Shown in pieces: positions 23,817-35,076 of a stretch of 64,000 nucleotides of DNA. Position numbers and translations under genes: made by a program. A model generated the notes under the pieces. That model saw nothing but the letters and a program-made list of their open reading frames with translations, was not told where the DNA came from and searched no databases. The stretch comes from Spirodela intermedia (taxonomy: Eukaryota; Streptophyta; Magnoliopsida; Alismatales; Araceae): contig LR746280.1 of assembly GCA_902729315.2 (NCBI GenBank), positions 2,848,501 to 2,912,500 on the forward strand, written 5' to 3'. Position 1 is the first letter of the stretch; each line of letters opens with the position of its first letter.

Positions 23817-25670
23817 TGATAAGTCTTCATTATTATGAGTTAATAATTAATAAATCATATATTTTTAGCCTTAACTCATGATAAATAGATTTATATTTAT
23901 GTTAAATTATGAAAAGTGATTTTTAGTTGAGTAATTTGATTTTTTGGCTAATTATGTGATTTTATACAAATTTATATGATTTTTATAATCTTTTTTGAGA
24001 TAAATAAAGAAAAAGAAAAGAAAATAAAAAAATAAAAAAAGGGGGGACCCGCTTACAAGTGGGGCTCGTAAGTGGGTTGGAAATGTAGTCGGGGAGGAAT
24101 TGCAAGTAGGGGCTCAAACTCTTGTGGACCAATGAGGACATGTGTGCGCCACTCTTCTTCTACATCACTAGTGACTAGCTAGCTGTGAGGCAAAGAATGG
24201 TCGTACATACAAAAGAAAGGGACTTATTCCTTAAAAATGTGACATTAGTATATATTTGCTTAAAACTTTGACATACAATTGATGTGGGACTAAACCCATG
24301 TCACACCTTCCTCCGAAATAATTTAGGAGATTTTAATACCTAAAATATCTCTTAGTTATAAGAGAGATATACTTCAATGATGTCACTATATAAGGATATT
24401 AAAGTATTTATTTCAATCTGTCTTATGCAGATGGGTGACTGATGCAAGTTTGAACCTTACTAAAGATAAAAACTCATATTTTTATCTGATAAATTATAAC
24501 TTTCTTGCAGATCACTAGTGAAGGATTAAGCTACTAGAATCACTCAATCATTAGTGAAAATCTTATCGATGTAATTCACAAAGTTTTATAACTAAAATTA
24601 TTAAATGATTTGCGATAAAAAGATTAAAATCTATCGAATAAAATATCTTCAATTGATCGATAAAAAATTATCATTAGAAAGAGGATGATCTATTAGGAGA
24701 TGAGTCATCACCTCTTAAGAGCATACTAGATGCGATGAAGTGTCTCCTCTTGCTGTGCAGACTTAAGGATGAAGCTCCTTAACATATGCCTTACCTCCAT
24801 TTAGCTCTTCTTTGTCGGGTGATAGTCGTTGGAGAGCGACAAAGTTGTTGTTTTTCTACTCTACTAGGTGAGAGTTGACGGAAATAATTCAATAACCCAT
24901 TTCATTGATCTCTAAACTTTGCAAAAAGATCTAGAAATTTCTTATGTTCTCCTTGTCTAAGGAGAGCTTTCAAGACTATGGACACTACACGATGATCCTC
25001 CCAAATGCTTAAGATTCTAGTGTATTGTCGACACATTGTCGTCGTGACATCAAAATTCTGTTTTCTTATTTTCAACATAATTTTCACTTCATTTAGTGAT
25101 AATTTATATGATTTAAACCTATCAAACTATTCTTCATTAAATAATATTTCTTTTAACTTTTACAAATCTTAATTTGATCAATTAAATTATCTCTAATTGC
25201 TAATATAAGAATCACCAAGTAGAAATAGATCAAACTATTCTTCATTGAATGATAATTCTTTCAATTTTTACAAATCTTACTTTGATCAATTAAATCGTCT
25301 CTAATCGCCTACATAAGAATCACTAGGCAGAAGTCTATTTTAGTCCAATTTGTGTTCGTCAGGTGCTGACATCATTTTGACATCTACACCCTTACTTTCC
25401 TTTTTTATAAATTTTAAATATATTTCATTATCATTTCTTAATCTAAAATTCATAAAAAATAGTATTCTTTAAAGGAAACTCTGAAAAATTATTCAATACT
25501 ATATTACATCCTTGTGATTGACTTAGAAAATTTTTACTATTTTTCTCACTTTTATTAAATTATAATTTATTTATTTATTCAAAAATATTTTTAAATATCT
25601 AAAAATTAGTATTTTCTAATTTTATAAATTTTAAAATTTGCATGATTTACTATACAATGAAGTCACGTCA
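23817..25670 (+). mobile_element. Family A LTR, forward copy, nested solo LTR
   Basis: The copy opens TGATAAGTCTTC and ends AGTCACGTCA, so it has the canonical TG...CA ends. It is flanked by GCTAG (23812-23816) and ACTAG (25671-25675), a 5-bp target-site duplication with one transition. No internal domain accompanies it, so it is a solo LTR. It sits inside an older inverted LTR of the same family. A TATATAAG box lies at 24387-24394. It is about 107 bp longer than its relatives because of an internal tandem duplication at 25122-25335. The 61-codon minus frame inside it is not a gene. Confidence 0.88.
25122..25335 (+). repeat. 107-bp tandem duplication inside the nested LTR
   Basis: Two adjacent units (25122-25228 and 25229-25335) both begin ATCAAACTATTCTTCATT and end near AAGAATCACYA. 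The other family A copies carry a single unit, so the duplication is specific to this copy. Confidence 0.85.
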
Positions 25671-25675
25671 ACTAG

Positions 25676-26531
25676 TTCATTGATTAGTTAGAGATAATTT
25701 TTTAAATGGATTCATAATATTTTTATATAAATTATTCATTAGTTGGTAATAATGCTCTTCAAATCACGTGGATGACATTATGTTCATGCTCTACGGGAAA
25801 ATCATGATTTAATCAGATAAAAATATTAAGTTTAGTTCTAATGAGATTTGAACTTTTGTCAATCACCTCTTTACATAAGAGAGTTAAATAAGTACGTTCA
25901 TACCCTTATCTAGTGACATCATTGAGGTGATTCCTTCTCATAAATAAACGAAATTTTAGGTATTAAAATATGTGAAACTTACATGTGAGCACTAGCATTA
26001 GTTTAGTCTCACAACGATTAGGAACTCATTTTCCAATGTTTAACACATATATAGTAATACCTCATTTTATATTCAAGTTTCTTCTCCCATAATAAAATGG
26101 CTAGGACCAATTGGGGAGAGGGCTAAGACAAGTGGTCCACCCCCACATAAACATGTGTCTACTAATGCTCCTTACACCATGATTGGTTCACCCCCAAGAC
26201 ATGGAAGGGGAGCGACCCATAAGTGCTCTACATGAGTCCCTTAGCCACTCAAGCCCTCTAGCTCATGGCTCCCCGACTATGCTTCTAACCCATTTGCGGG
26301 ATTGATTGGCCAATGAGTTCCCCCTTTATATATTTTTTATTTTTATTTTTATTTTATTTCAAAAACATCATTATAAAAATTATATAAATTCAGATTATTA
26401 GCCAAAAAGTCACATAAATCAATTAAAAACTACTTTACTTGATTTAGCATAGATACAAGTCTATTTATCATAAGTGAAAGCTTAAAATATATTATTAATA
26501 AATTTTTGACTCATAATAATGAAACTTATTA
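25676..26531 (-). mobile_element. Family A LTR, inverted copy, right part
   Basis: This continues the LTR interrupted at 23816. It matches 31490-32342 and ends GAAACTTATTA, the decayed reverse complement of TGATAAG-TTTC. The bases after it (TCCAT, 26532-26536) resemble those before the left part (CCCAT, 22922-22926). That could be a target-site duplication of a solo LTR, or chance if this is instead the 3' LTR of the gag-bearing element to its right. Confidence 0.83.
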
Positions 26532-28254
26532 TCCATCATGATTATGACCTCATATCAACACAAAATCAACATGTGTAATTAGCTAATGTCATGAAACAAA
26601 TGACTTTTATTTCACAATTAATAATGTTCTTCACACTTTCATTTACAATGTTTTCCATTATTTGAATTTCCCTTGTCTCTTTGTTGTGGTAGTCAAGGCA
26701 CATAGCTTTTTCCTCACAACTCTAGTTCTTTTTCTTTTTTTTTTGTAAGATTACACTTTCTATATTTAACAACCTGATTTTTGTAGCTTCATTTTGTCCC
26801 TTTTTCTCTTCTTGTTCTTCTTTTTTTTCTTTTTTTTGACAAGGCTTTGACTTCTCCCTATAGTACTTTGACTATAGATTTTAGCATTCTAATCATATTA
26901 GATAGACATTTCATATGGACTTGAGAAGTGTCTTGACATGTTTCTATAGTTTCAACCTTTCTACTAAACCATAATTATTCTTGTATGCCCTGAATTGAGA
27001 TGATTTTTTATTTTCTTTCCTAATTCAAACTTCACTAAATAGTCAAATAACATGAAAAATAAATGAATGTCTCTAGAAACTTGTGAAATTTTTAAGATGC
27101 ATTTCCCTTGCACCTCACCCCCTCAACTAAGTGGCAAAGTCCTCATTAGCATATGATAAAAAGAATATAAAAAAAATTTGCAAAGAGAGATGGTGAGTAT
27201 GGAAAACCTAGATAGATGGAGTAAGTTGCTGCCACAATGGTTCTCTTGCTAAATGTGAAATTTTCACGAATTTGTTTCTATGATCATATAAAACAGAACA
27301 CAATAGATCAAAATGTTTAAAAAGCATTGGGTTCCCTCTCAACAAGCATTGGGTTTAATGTCTTGAGGTAGACATTTGTTGATTAGTAAAAAGTAATTGA
27401 ATAGATTCTATGAAGTTTAATTATTCATTTTCCATATATGGTTTCGAGCACTCGCCATTCACTAAAAAGGTCAGATCATCCTATTAATCTAAAATCTTGG
27501 CTGCACTAATCTCATTAATATTCAAAACTATATATGGTCCATCCCATCTTGACCTTAAGATGCTGTCCTCAATGACATAGAAAAATCGAAACAAAATATG
27601 CAGAAAATATAATTTTCAATCAAGCATGCATATATGCAAAGTTAAGCATTAAAAATGTTGTCATAAATGATAAAGCTCAGAAAGACATCACCTCAACCTC
27701 ATTTTTAATTTTTCACTTCATCTTACACTCCTCCTACACCTTTTTGAAAAAAAAATATAGAAACAAGTATTACAAAATTCTAAAAAAAATAAAGCATAAA
27801 AAATATCAAATAAAATGAAATAAAAACCATGGCTTGCCTTCCATGCAACGCTTAATTTATTGTCTTTAGCTAGACAGCTCTTTGATCATATAAGATGATC
27901 TATGGCCATCAAAATATATTTGTATCCCAAGGTAAGTTTCATGATATTCTTTTTCAGATTTAGCATAAATTCATATACTTCATATATATACCTTGACATA
28001 CTTTCAGCCAAAATAAAATAGAAATTAATAAAAAAATCCCAAAAATAATATTTCTATTTTGAATATAATCTTTCCTCATTTCTATCTTATTTTGTAAGGT
28101 TCTCATTCATTAATGAATACTTTGTATTAATAGACCATAAAATGTGATAAAGCCATATAATTTTCAAATTAGTTCTTATCCAATCTAGAATTTTTTCATC
28201 TAAATTGATATCTCTAATTCTTCCTTTCACCCATTTCTTAATGTCTTCTTTTAT
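26532..28254 (-). mobile_element. Internal, non-coding part of the family A retroelement
   Basis: AT-rich sequence lies between the decayed gag region and the left LTR. No protease, reverse transcriptase, RNase H or integrase frame is visible on either strand, and the polypurine tract expected next to the 3' LTR is not obvious. Either pol was never present (a gag-only element) or it is lost. Confidence 0.45.
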
Positions 28255-28948
28255 CTACATAATCTTCTCCTGCTCTATTTTATCTTCCATACATATTTGT
28301 TCAATTTGCAAGGAGTGAATTATTTCAAGTTTAGAAATAATTTTAATGGGCCATAGGTTTTGAAAGATGGAAGGGTTTTCTTCTTTAATCTTAGGTGTAA
28401 TGAATTCAGTAAAATTTAAATTTTCTCCTCCAAAATTATCTCTATATTCATATTCATTATTTTCGTTTCTCCCCATTAGTTGAATCAACTCTTTTTCTAA
28501 CTTTTTGTTTCTCAACTCATCAAATTGTTCATCTTCCTAAGAGCTATATTCTAATTTCAATATATGATATACATCATCATCCTCACTATCAACATCTATG
28601 GTTGCAAAATTATGATTATATTTATTAATTTCATCTCCTACATCTCCCAAATCAACTAATTTTTCCTCACCTTAAATATGTTTTTCTTCATTTCTATCTT
28701 TACTCTCTTCTATTAAAATTTGGATGATTCTTCCATGATCAGTTGTTGTTTCTTCATCTAGGAGATCTTTTCTCCTCATCATCCTCACTATATTCATTCA
28801 TCAATTGTGAGTAATAAATAATTTTATTCAAATTTTCTACTACTATATTTTCAACCTCAATATTCTCATTTACTTCTAATGACTCATCTATTTCTTCTAA
28901 TAATTTGAAATAAGGATCAGGTAAAATATTCTCACTCAATGTATTCAC
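28255..28948 (-). pseudogene. Acidic, broken frames downstream of gag
   Basis: Two minus-strand frames, 28948-28754 and 28515-28255, are rich in Glu, Asn and Ile. They follow gag on the same strand, where the C-terminal part of gag or a gag-protease linker would be expected. No zinc knuckle (CX2CX4HX4C) and no aspartic protease motif is visible. Stops and frameshifts separate them from gag and from each other. Confidence 0.4.
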
Positions 28949-29310
28949 TATCCTAACATTTTCATTTTGTAGGTTTTTTTGGAAATTTATTTAACTAGAC
29001 TATCCTTGTTGAAATTCTATTGTTGGACAGTTTGCTAAATTTTCTATGTGCTTACTAGGTGGTTGTCCCTCTTCTCTTTTATTCTCAAAAGCCTCTATAA
29101 TTTTTTTTTGATGTATCATCATTTGATTCATAGTTTGTTGTATCATTTCACTCATTTGCTGCATCATTTCCATAGTATCAAGTTGGATTTAAGAGGGCTG
29201 ATGTTTCTGAAATCTGTGATCCTATTTTGGACGAAATTCAAAATTTGAATTGAATCTAAGTGCTTCTAGATTTTAAATATTATTTAAGTTTTTTCACGAA
29301 AATTATTCCC

Positions 29311-30379
29311 CTAATTATGATTATAAGAATTAGAAAAATATTCCTTATTTTTACTAAAATTATGGGTTACTTGCACTTGCTCTTGCCTAAGATGAAATGA
29401 TTGATCTAAATTATAATATTGAAATTTAAAACTATCATTTTCACTATACATAGGACATGCACTATATGCATTCAATTGAAGGTTAGGATGCTTTCTAATA
29501 TTCTCAATAAGTAAATCAAGTTTTTCTAATCTTTGATTAATTTGATTAACTTTATTTCTTAAATTAGAATCATCACCATGATGTAATTCATAAATTCCTC
29601 TCTTCTTATCCCTATCATATAATTCAAAAGAGGCTTGATCTCTAGAATTTTCACTTAAATTCTCATAAAGAATGTGAATCTCATCAAGGGTTTTGTCCAT
29701 AAAAGCTCCTCCACATATAAAATCAATCATATTTTTATGTTGTTCTAATAATCTATCATAAAAAATTCTATTAAGCTACCACTTGGGTATAGCATGATAA
29801 AAACACTTTCTAAATAAATCTTTGAATTTTTCACGTCTCATATAAAGTTTCTCTTGATCTTTAAGAAAAACTCCATATATATTTTCTCATATTTTAAATT
29901 TTTTCTAAGGAATAAATTTTTTGAAGAAAGACCTATTCTATGTCTTTCCAGCTAGTAAATTCTCTATCTAATTTGAGTAGCCAATAGCTAACTTTGTCCT
30001 TAAGTGTATGAGGAAATAATTTCATCTTAATAATTTCTAATGTAACTTGAGGGAGATTACCTAAATCACAAACCATATGAAAATTTTTTAAGTGTTGATG
30101 AGGTTCCTCTAAAGGCAATCCATAAAAATTAGGGAGTATTTGAAAATTTTCTACATTTATTTTGAATTTAATAGTAAGTGCTAATAGGACTCTAATATTA
30201 GATACTCTTTGAAATAAATCAGGGATATAATAATTTTTTATGGCCATAAGATTGTTCTCAGTTTGACCTGTACTTCCTTTAAGATCCATCAAAATAAGTT
30301 TTTCTTTCGGATTTTCAATTTTGAATGAAATAATAATAGTATTTTTTAGCCTTGCATGCAAGGATCTTCTACCATACAT
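29311..30379 (-). pseudogene. Decayed Ty3/gypsy-type gag
   Basis: The minus-strand frame 30379-29933 carries a retrotransposon gag core of the plant Tat/Athila-like type: LPLEEPHQHLKNF, then a segment matching the family's 'lklFPfsLkdka..WL..l....sW.di' pattern. The frame 29730-29311 continues with MIDFICGGAFMDKT, which fits the family's 'MIDAASGGALVDKTP' region, then a coiled-coil-like NQINQRLEKLDLLIENIRK. Between them (29932-29731) the frame is broken by stops and a probable frameshift. At least two stops are TAG where C-to-T change of a Gln codon would explain them. It cannot make an intact protein. It belongs to the element whose 5' LTR is 32342-30597. Confidence 0.8.
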
Positions 30380-30573
30380 AAAAAAATCAATAAATTCAAG
30401 AAAAAAGTTTAGTAATTATTACCCTCCTTCAGTATGCTCCTGTCTTTGCCTTGCTTCTCTTCATTCCTTTTTTTAAAAAAAGAAAATTTCAGCAAGAACA
30501 AAATAAAACAAGAGTTAATTTTTTTTGTATACTCTAAGAGAAAAATAGAAAAATACTACATATTATGTAATGT

Positions 30574-30593
30574 ATCCCCACAACAGCACTAAA
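30574..30593 (-). other. Decayed primer-binding site, tRNA-Asp type
   Basis: Directly inside the 5' LTR edge the minus strand reads TTTTAGTGCTGTTGTGGGGA. The intact motif complementary to the plant tRNA-Asp 3' end is TGGCGCCGTTGCCGGGG. The differences are mostly G-to-A or C-to-T plus one missing base. Plant Ty3/gypsy Tat and Athila elements commonly use this primer. The site fixes the element's direction as minus. Confidence 0.65.
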
Positions 30594-30596
30594 ATT

Positions 30597-32342
30597 TGAC
30601 GTGACTTAGTCGTTGTATAGTAAATCATGAAAATTTTAAATTTATAAAACTAGAAAATATAAGTTTTTAGACAGTTAGAAGTATTTCAGAAAAAAAATAT
30701 CAATTATAATTCAATACAACTTCTAAAAATAATGGTAATTTTTCAAGTCAATCACAAAGATGTAATATAATATTAGATAAATATTCAGAAGTTTTCTCAA
30801 AGAATATTATTTTCTATGAATTTTATACTAGAAAATAAAATAAATATATTTAAAATTCAGAAAAAAAGAAATAAGGGTGCAAATGTCAAGATAATGTCAG
30901 CACATGGCAAATGTGAATCAGGAAAAAATAAAGTTTCACCTAATGATTCTTCGTAAGTGATTACAAATGATTTAATTGATCAAATTAAGATTTGTAAAAG
31001 TTAAAAAAATCATAATTGAATGAAGTATATCTTGGTAATTTTAAATCACATAAATTATCACTAAATGAAGCAGAAATTAAGTTGAAATTAGGAAAATAGA
31101 GTTTTGGCATCATGACAGCAATGCGTCGGCGATGCATCAAAATCCTAAGTATTCAGGAGGATCGTCGTGTAGTGTCCACAGACTCAAAAGCTCTCTTTGG
31201 ACAAGGACGATGTGGTGGACAATCTCTAGATCTCTTTGCAAAGTCTAGAGATCAGTGAAATAGATTGTTGAATCGTCCATGATAGATGTCACCTGATAGA
31301 GAGGAAAAGTGGTGACTTTGTGGCTCTCTGGCAACTGTCACCCAACGAAGAGGAGCTGAATGAAGGTGGGGTGTATGTTAGGGAGTTTCATCCTCAGGTC
31401 TGCACAACAAGAAGAGACTCTTCATTACATCCGGTATGCTCTCAAGAGGTAACAACTCATCTCCTGGTGGATCATCCTCTTCCTAACAACAACTTGTTCA
31501 TCAATCAATTAGAGATGCTTTACTCAATAGATTCATAACCCTTTTATCACAAATTATTTAGTAATTTTAGTAAAAATATTCTGCGAATCACGTTGATGAG
31601 ATTTTCATCGATGATCCAGCAATTCTAGTGACTTAATCTTTTACCAGTGATCTATAAGAAAGTCATAATAGTCAAATAAAAATATAAGTTTTGACTCTAG
31701 GAAGATTTAAACCCACATCGGTTGCTAACCTATATGAGACAAATTGACATAGGTATTATAATGCTCTTATCAAATGACATCATCATGATATATCTCTATT
31801 ATAAATAAGGAGTATTGTACATGTTAAAATTATCAAAGCCTTTCTAGGGAAGGTGTGATGCGGGTTTAGTCTTACATCACTTGTGCACCGAAGTTTTGGG
31901 CGAATATATAATAATAGAACATTTGCAAGCAAGTCCCTTTCTCCTGCGTGTACAACTACTCTTTGCCCTACAGTCGACTGACCACCGGTGATGTGAAAAG
32001 GGAGTGAAGTACACCTGTCCCTATCAGTCCTAGTCGCTCAAGCCCTTGCTCGCGACTCCTCCCCGACTGCACTTCCGACCCACTTGTGGACCCAGTTGGC
32101 CGGCGATTACCCCCCTAATTTGCTATATTGTTATTTTTATTTCTTTTTCTTCATTTATCTCAAAAGTAAGATTATAAAAATCCTATAAATTTGTATAAAA
32201 TTACATAATTAGCCAAAAATTTACATTAATCAATTGAAATCACTTTTCACACTTTAACAGAAATATAAATCTATTTATCATGAGTTAAGGCTAAAATTAT
32301 ATTATTTACTAATTATTAACTCATGATAATGAAAACTTATCA
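30597..32342 (-). mobile_element. Family A LTR, 5' LTR of the gag-bearing element
   Basis: Read on the minus strand it opens TGATAAGTTTTC (32342) and ends AGTCACGTCA (30597), followed by the primer-binding site and gag. Its length is 1746 bp. It aligns along its length with the copies at 22927-26531, 23817-25670 and 48010-49582. The bases to its right (TCTAG) do not match the left flank of the other inverted LTR (CCCAT), so a full element spanning 22927-32342 lacks a visible target-site duplication. Its right neighbour is a family B repeat. Confidence 0.85.
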
Positions 32343-32712
32343 TCTAGTTTTGTCATTTATTTACATTTTACAATAAATTATTTACGTTTTGATATACGTT
32401 TTGATTGAAATGAGTAGAACTAATTCAAAACTTGATGAATGATCTTTGTTCATCTTCTGAATCCTCCAACACTCATATGAGATTAACTTGTTTTCTATTA
32501 ATTTTTAGTCTAATAAGGACGTATTCACATTCTTGACATTCTACAAATAACAAGTATTCTTCTATTTTCAAATGTAAAATATTAAGAATAAAGGCTGATT
32601 AAACAGCATTCAACGGTTAAAATAATAAGAACAAATTAATGGCTAACCTCATGTCATGTGTGTGAATCCTCGAGCGCACATTTGTTAGAGAATAATATGA
32701 GACCTCTCTTAT

Positions 32713-32796
32713 TGATAACTTGTGAAAACTATATACTAATCTATCATCAAATCAGGGAGAATAATGCATATTTGAGAAATATTTCACAAGTTATCA
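32713..32796. repeat. Perfect 15-bp inverted repeat
   Basis: TGATAACTTGTGAAA (32713-32727) and TTTCACAAGTTATCA (32782-32796) are exact reverse complements with a 54-nt spacer. The pair lies at the start of the insertion in family B copy 2. Confidence 0.85.
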
Positions 32797-33126
32797 TGTT
32801 AATTATTTTATTTTTTATTTAAATGAACCTTTCTAAATTTTAATTTAAATTGATATTTTATGAATTAAAAGAAAATTGATTAGAATTTATTTCATACCTT
32901 GAGGCTTAGTTCTTATTTATTTTATTTTTAAATAAAATATTATAGTGCTAAATTTTTATGATTAATTGATATCAATTTTTTCTGAAAATTTTAGGCATTA
33001 AAATAAATATAATAAGAGGCCATCATTATTATATATGATAACACTTACATAAATCTACTAAATGTATCTTGTTATTCTTTTTAGACCTAATGGTAGCACG
33101 ATAGCAATGGTCAAATCCAATGCACC

Positions 33127-33290
33127 GCATGAAGCCATGTCACCACTACTGTCAGATGAAAAAGTAGCTCTAGGATCCAACGGCGACTGCTAGCAGATCT
33201 GACATCTCGCATGAAGCCACGTCACTATCATCATCATATGAAAAAGTAGCTCCAAGATCCAACAACAATTGCTAGTAGATTTGAAGATCC
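33127..33290 (+). repeat. 82-bp tandem duplication
   Basis: Two units, 33127-33208 and 33209-33290, both start GCATGAAGCCAYGTCAC, share ATGAAAAAGTAGCTC and YWAGGATCCAAC-like sequence, and differ at scattered sites. Confidence 0.8.
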
Positions 33291-34339
33291 AAGAGACACC
33301 AAGTTGCACCCATCAATGCACAAAAAGTAGCCACTAATGCAATAGTAGCTATCCTCACATTCGAGCACACAGCTCCCAATAAATCATGCACAAAAGGAAA
33401 AAGAGCCGATGGAGATCTCATGGCAATTATTAGGTCACATCACCCCTCCTTAGAGCAAAATGACCGTGTGAGGATCCAATGGTCTTCATCAAACCACACA
33501 TCAAAAGATATATTTACGTATCAATTATCATCTAGTAAAATAGACAATATCAATTATTCTCTCACAGCCTAGAAGGGTATATGTTCAAATATTGATTATT
33601 GTCATGCAAGAAAAGGGGAAAATACTAGAAAAATTGGAGAAAAAATCAGTAAAATACAGTATAAAATAGGAAGTTAAAATAGAAAATGTAATTTGTAAAT
33701 CTGAGGTACAAAAAGAAGGAAGAGGGGAGAGAAAGGACGCTTTTTCCAAGTTGTTCTTGAGTTGTTCTTGAGAGAAAACATTGTTCTCCTTTCTCTTGTG
33801 AAAATAGTAATCTAAAGAGTGTATTGTTGATTTTGATTGTTTTCCTCTACCCTTTTCACCTTCAATCCATTTTGTTGAATTGGATGCAAGACTAAGAAGT
33901 GCTACCCAGAGGTTGACATCAAGCCATACATTCTAAGGGTTGTAAGTTTGATTTTTAATAGAGGTTTCATTATTTTCTTGTTCGAACTGTGAAATAATTT
34001 TATTTTCTTTGCTTTAATCATTTCTTTACTTGTTTTTGTTCTATTTTATCATTCCAAAGCATATTTAATTTACTGATTTTAATTAATTTAATCTTTAAAT
34101 TCGTATTTAGATTTATCTACTATTTAATTTCTTTTATTGCTTAGAATGTCAATTTAATTATTCTAATAAATTTCATAATTCTTTAAATTATAGAATAAAA
34201 AGAGTTTTTAAAAGCCTTTTCTGAGGAGACAACCTAGCTCACCACTATATTTATTTAAAATTATGTTTTTTGGTGAATCTAGTTCTATAAATTATTAAAA
34301 TTGATTAATCATTCTAACTACGACTTAGAATCAGATCAC

Positions 34340-34680
34340 TTCTCTCTCTATCTCTCATAAGATCTCTCCCTTTTTCTCCCTCTCTCTCCATCGATCTCCT
34401 TTCTTTTTCTTTTTCTCAATCGATCTCTTTCTCTTTCTCTCTCTCAATCGATCTCTCTCTCTCTCCTTCTCTTTCTCTCTCTCAATCAATCTCCCTCTCT
34501 CTCCTTCTCTCTCTCTCTCTCTCTCTCTTGAGACTTTTCTCTCTCTCTATCTCACATGAAATTTTTCTCCTCTTCTCTCTTTCTCTATCTTTCACGAGAG
34601 ATCTCATCCCTTTTCTCTCTCTCATGAGAACTCTCTCTTCTCTCTTTTCCTACTACCTTTCTCCAATTCTCTTCCTTTAT
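34340..34680 (+). repeat. CT-rich tract of family B copy 2
   Basis: Long CTCTCT runs are mixed with repeated CAATCGATCTC-type phrases. Overlapping open frames are low-complexity artefacts. Confidence 0.85.
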
Positions 34681-34898
34681 TCTTCTCACCTCAGCCTTCT
34701 ATTTTATTATTTCTGTTAAATAGGGATAAAAATATTAAAATTGCTTTATCAATAAATTAAATTAAATTTCATGATGGATTAATTAATCTCCTTGTATTCA
34801 ACTTGAGACTTACTTCTATACTAATATTTTATTAAGTCTTAATTATAAATATTATTAATTAGTGTGCATTTAAACACAACGACAAGTGCACATCAGTG

Positions 34899-35076
34899 TT
34901 ACATTAGTGTGTAAGTTAATGGCTGATGTGAAAATTTAAATCAAAATTCCTAATATGCCTTCAAAACTCAAGTTTCATGTTTTTCATTCCATTTCATTAA
35001 ATTTAACTTTAGTTGATACATTATTACTTATTATTTACCCCTAATTTGCATACAAGAATGATACCTTAACACCACC
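34899..35076 (+). repeat. Repeat C, copy 2
   Basis: This is the direct-repeat partner of 22552-22736, with the same order of landmarks (TTAATGGCTGAT, GTTTCATGTTTTTCATTCCA, AAGAATGATACCTTAACAC). It follows immediately after the right edge of family B copy 2. Confidence 0.75.

Larger units (their letters stand above)
32343..34895 (+). repeat. Dispersed repeat family B, copy 2, with internal insertion
   Basis: Homology to copies 1 and 3 covers 32343 to about 32700 and about 34330 to 34895. Between these lies about 1.6 kb that the other copies lack. The insert includes the 15-bp inverted repeat at 32713-32796, an 82-bp tandem pair at 33127-33290, and CTGAGGAGACAACCTAGC near 34230, a phrase typical of plant gypsy LTR borders. 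The left edge is the family A LTR junction, so the A element probably inserted into, or recombined with, a B copy. Confidence 0.75.

Noticed and set aside
24902-25087. 61-codon minus frame inside the nested LTR
   Set aside because: Lies wholly in LTR sequence shared by copies in which the frame is broken.
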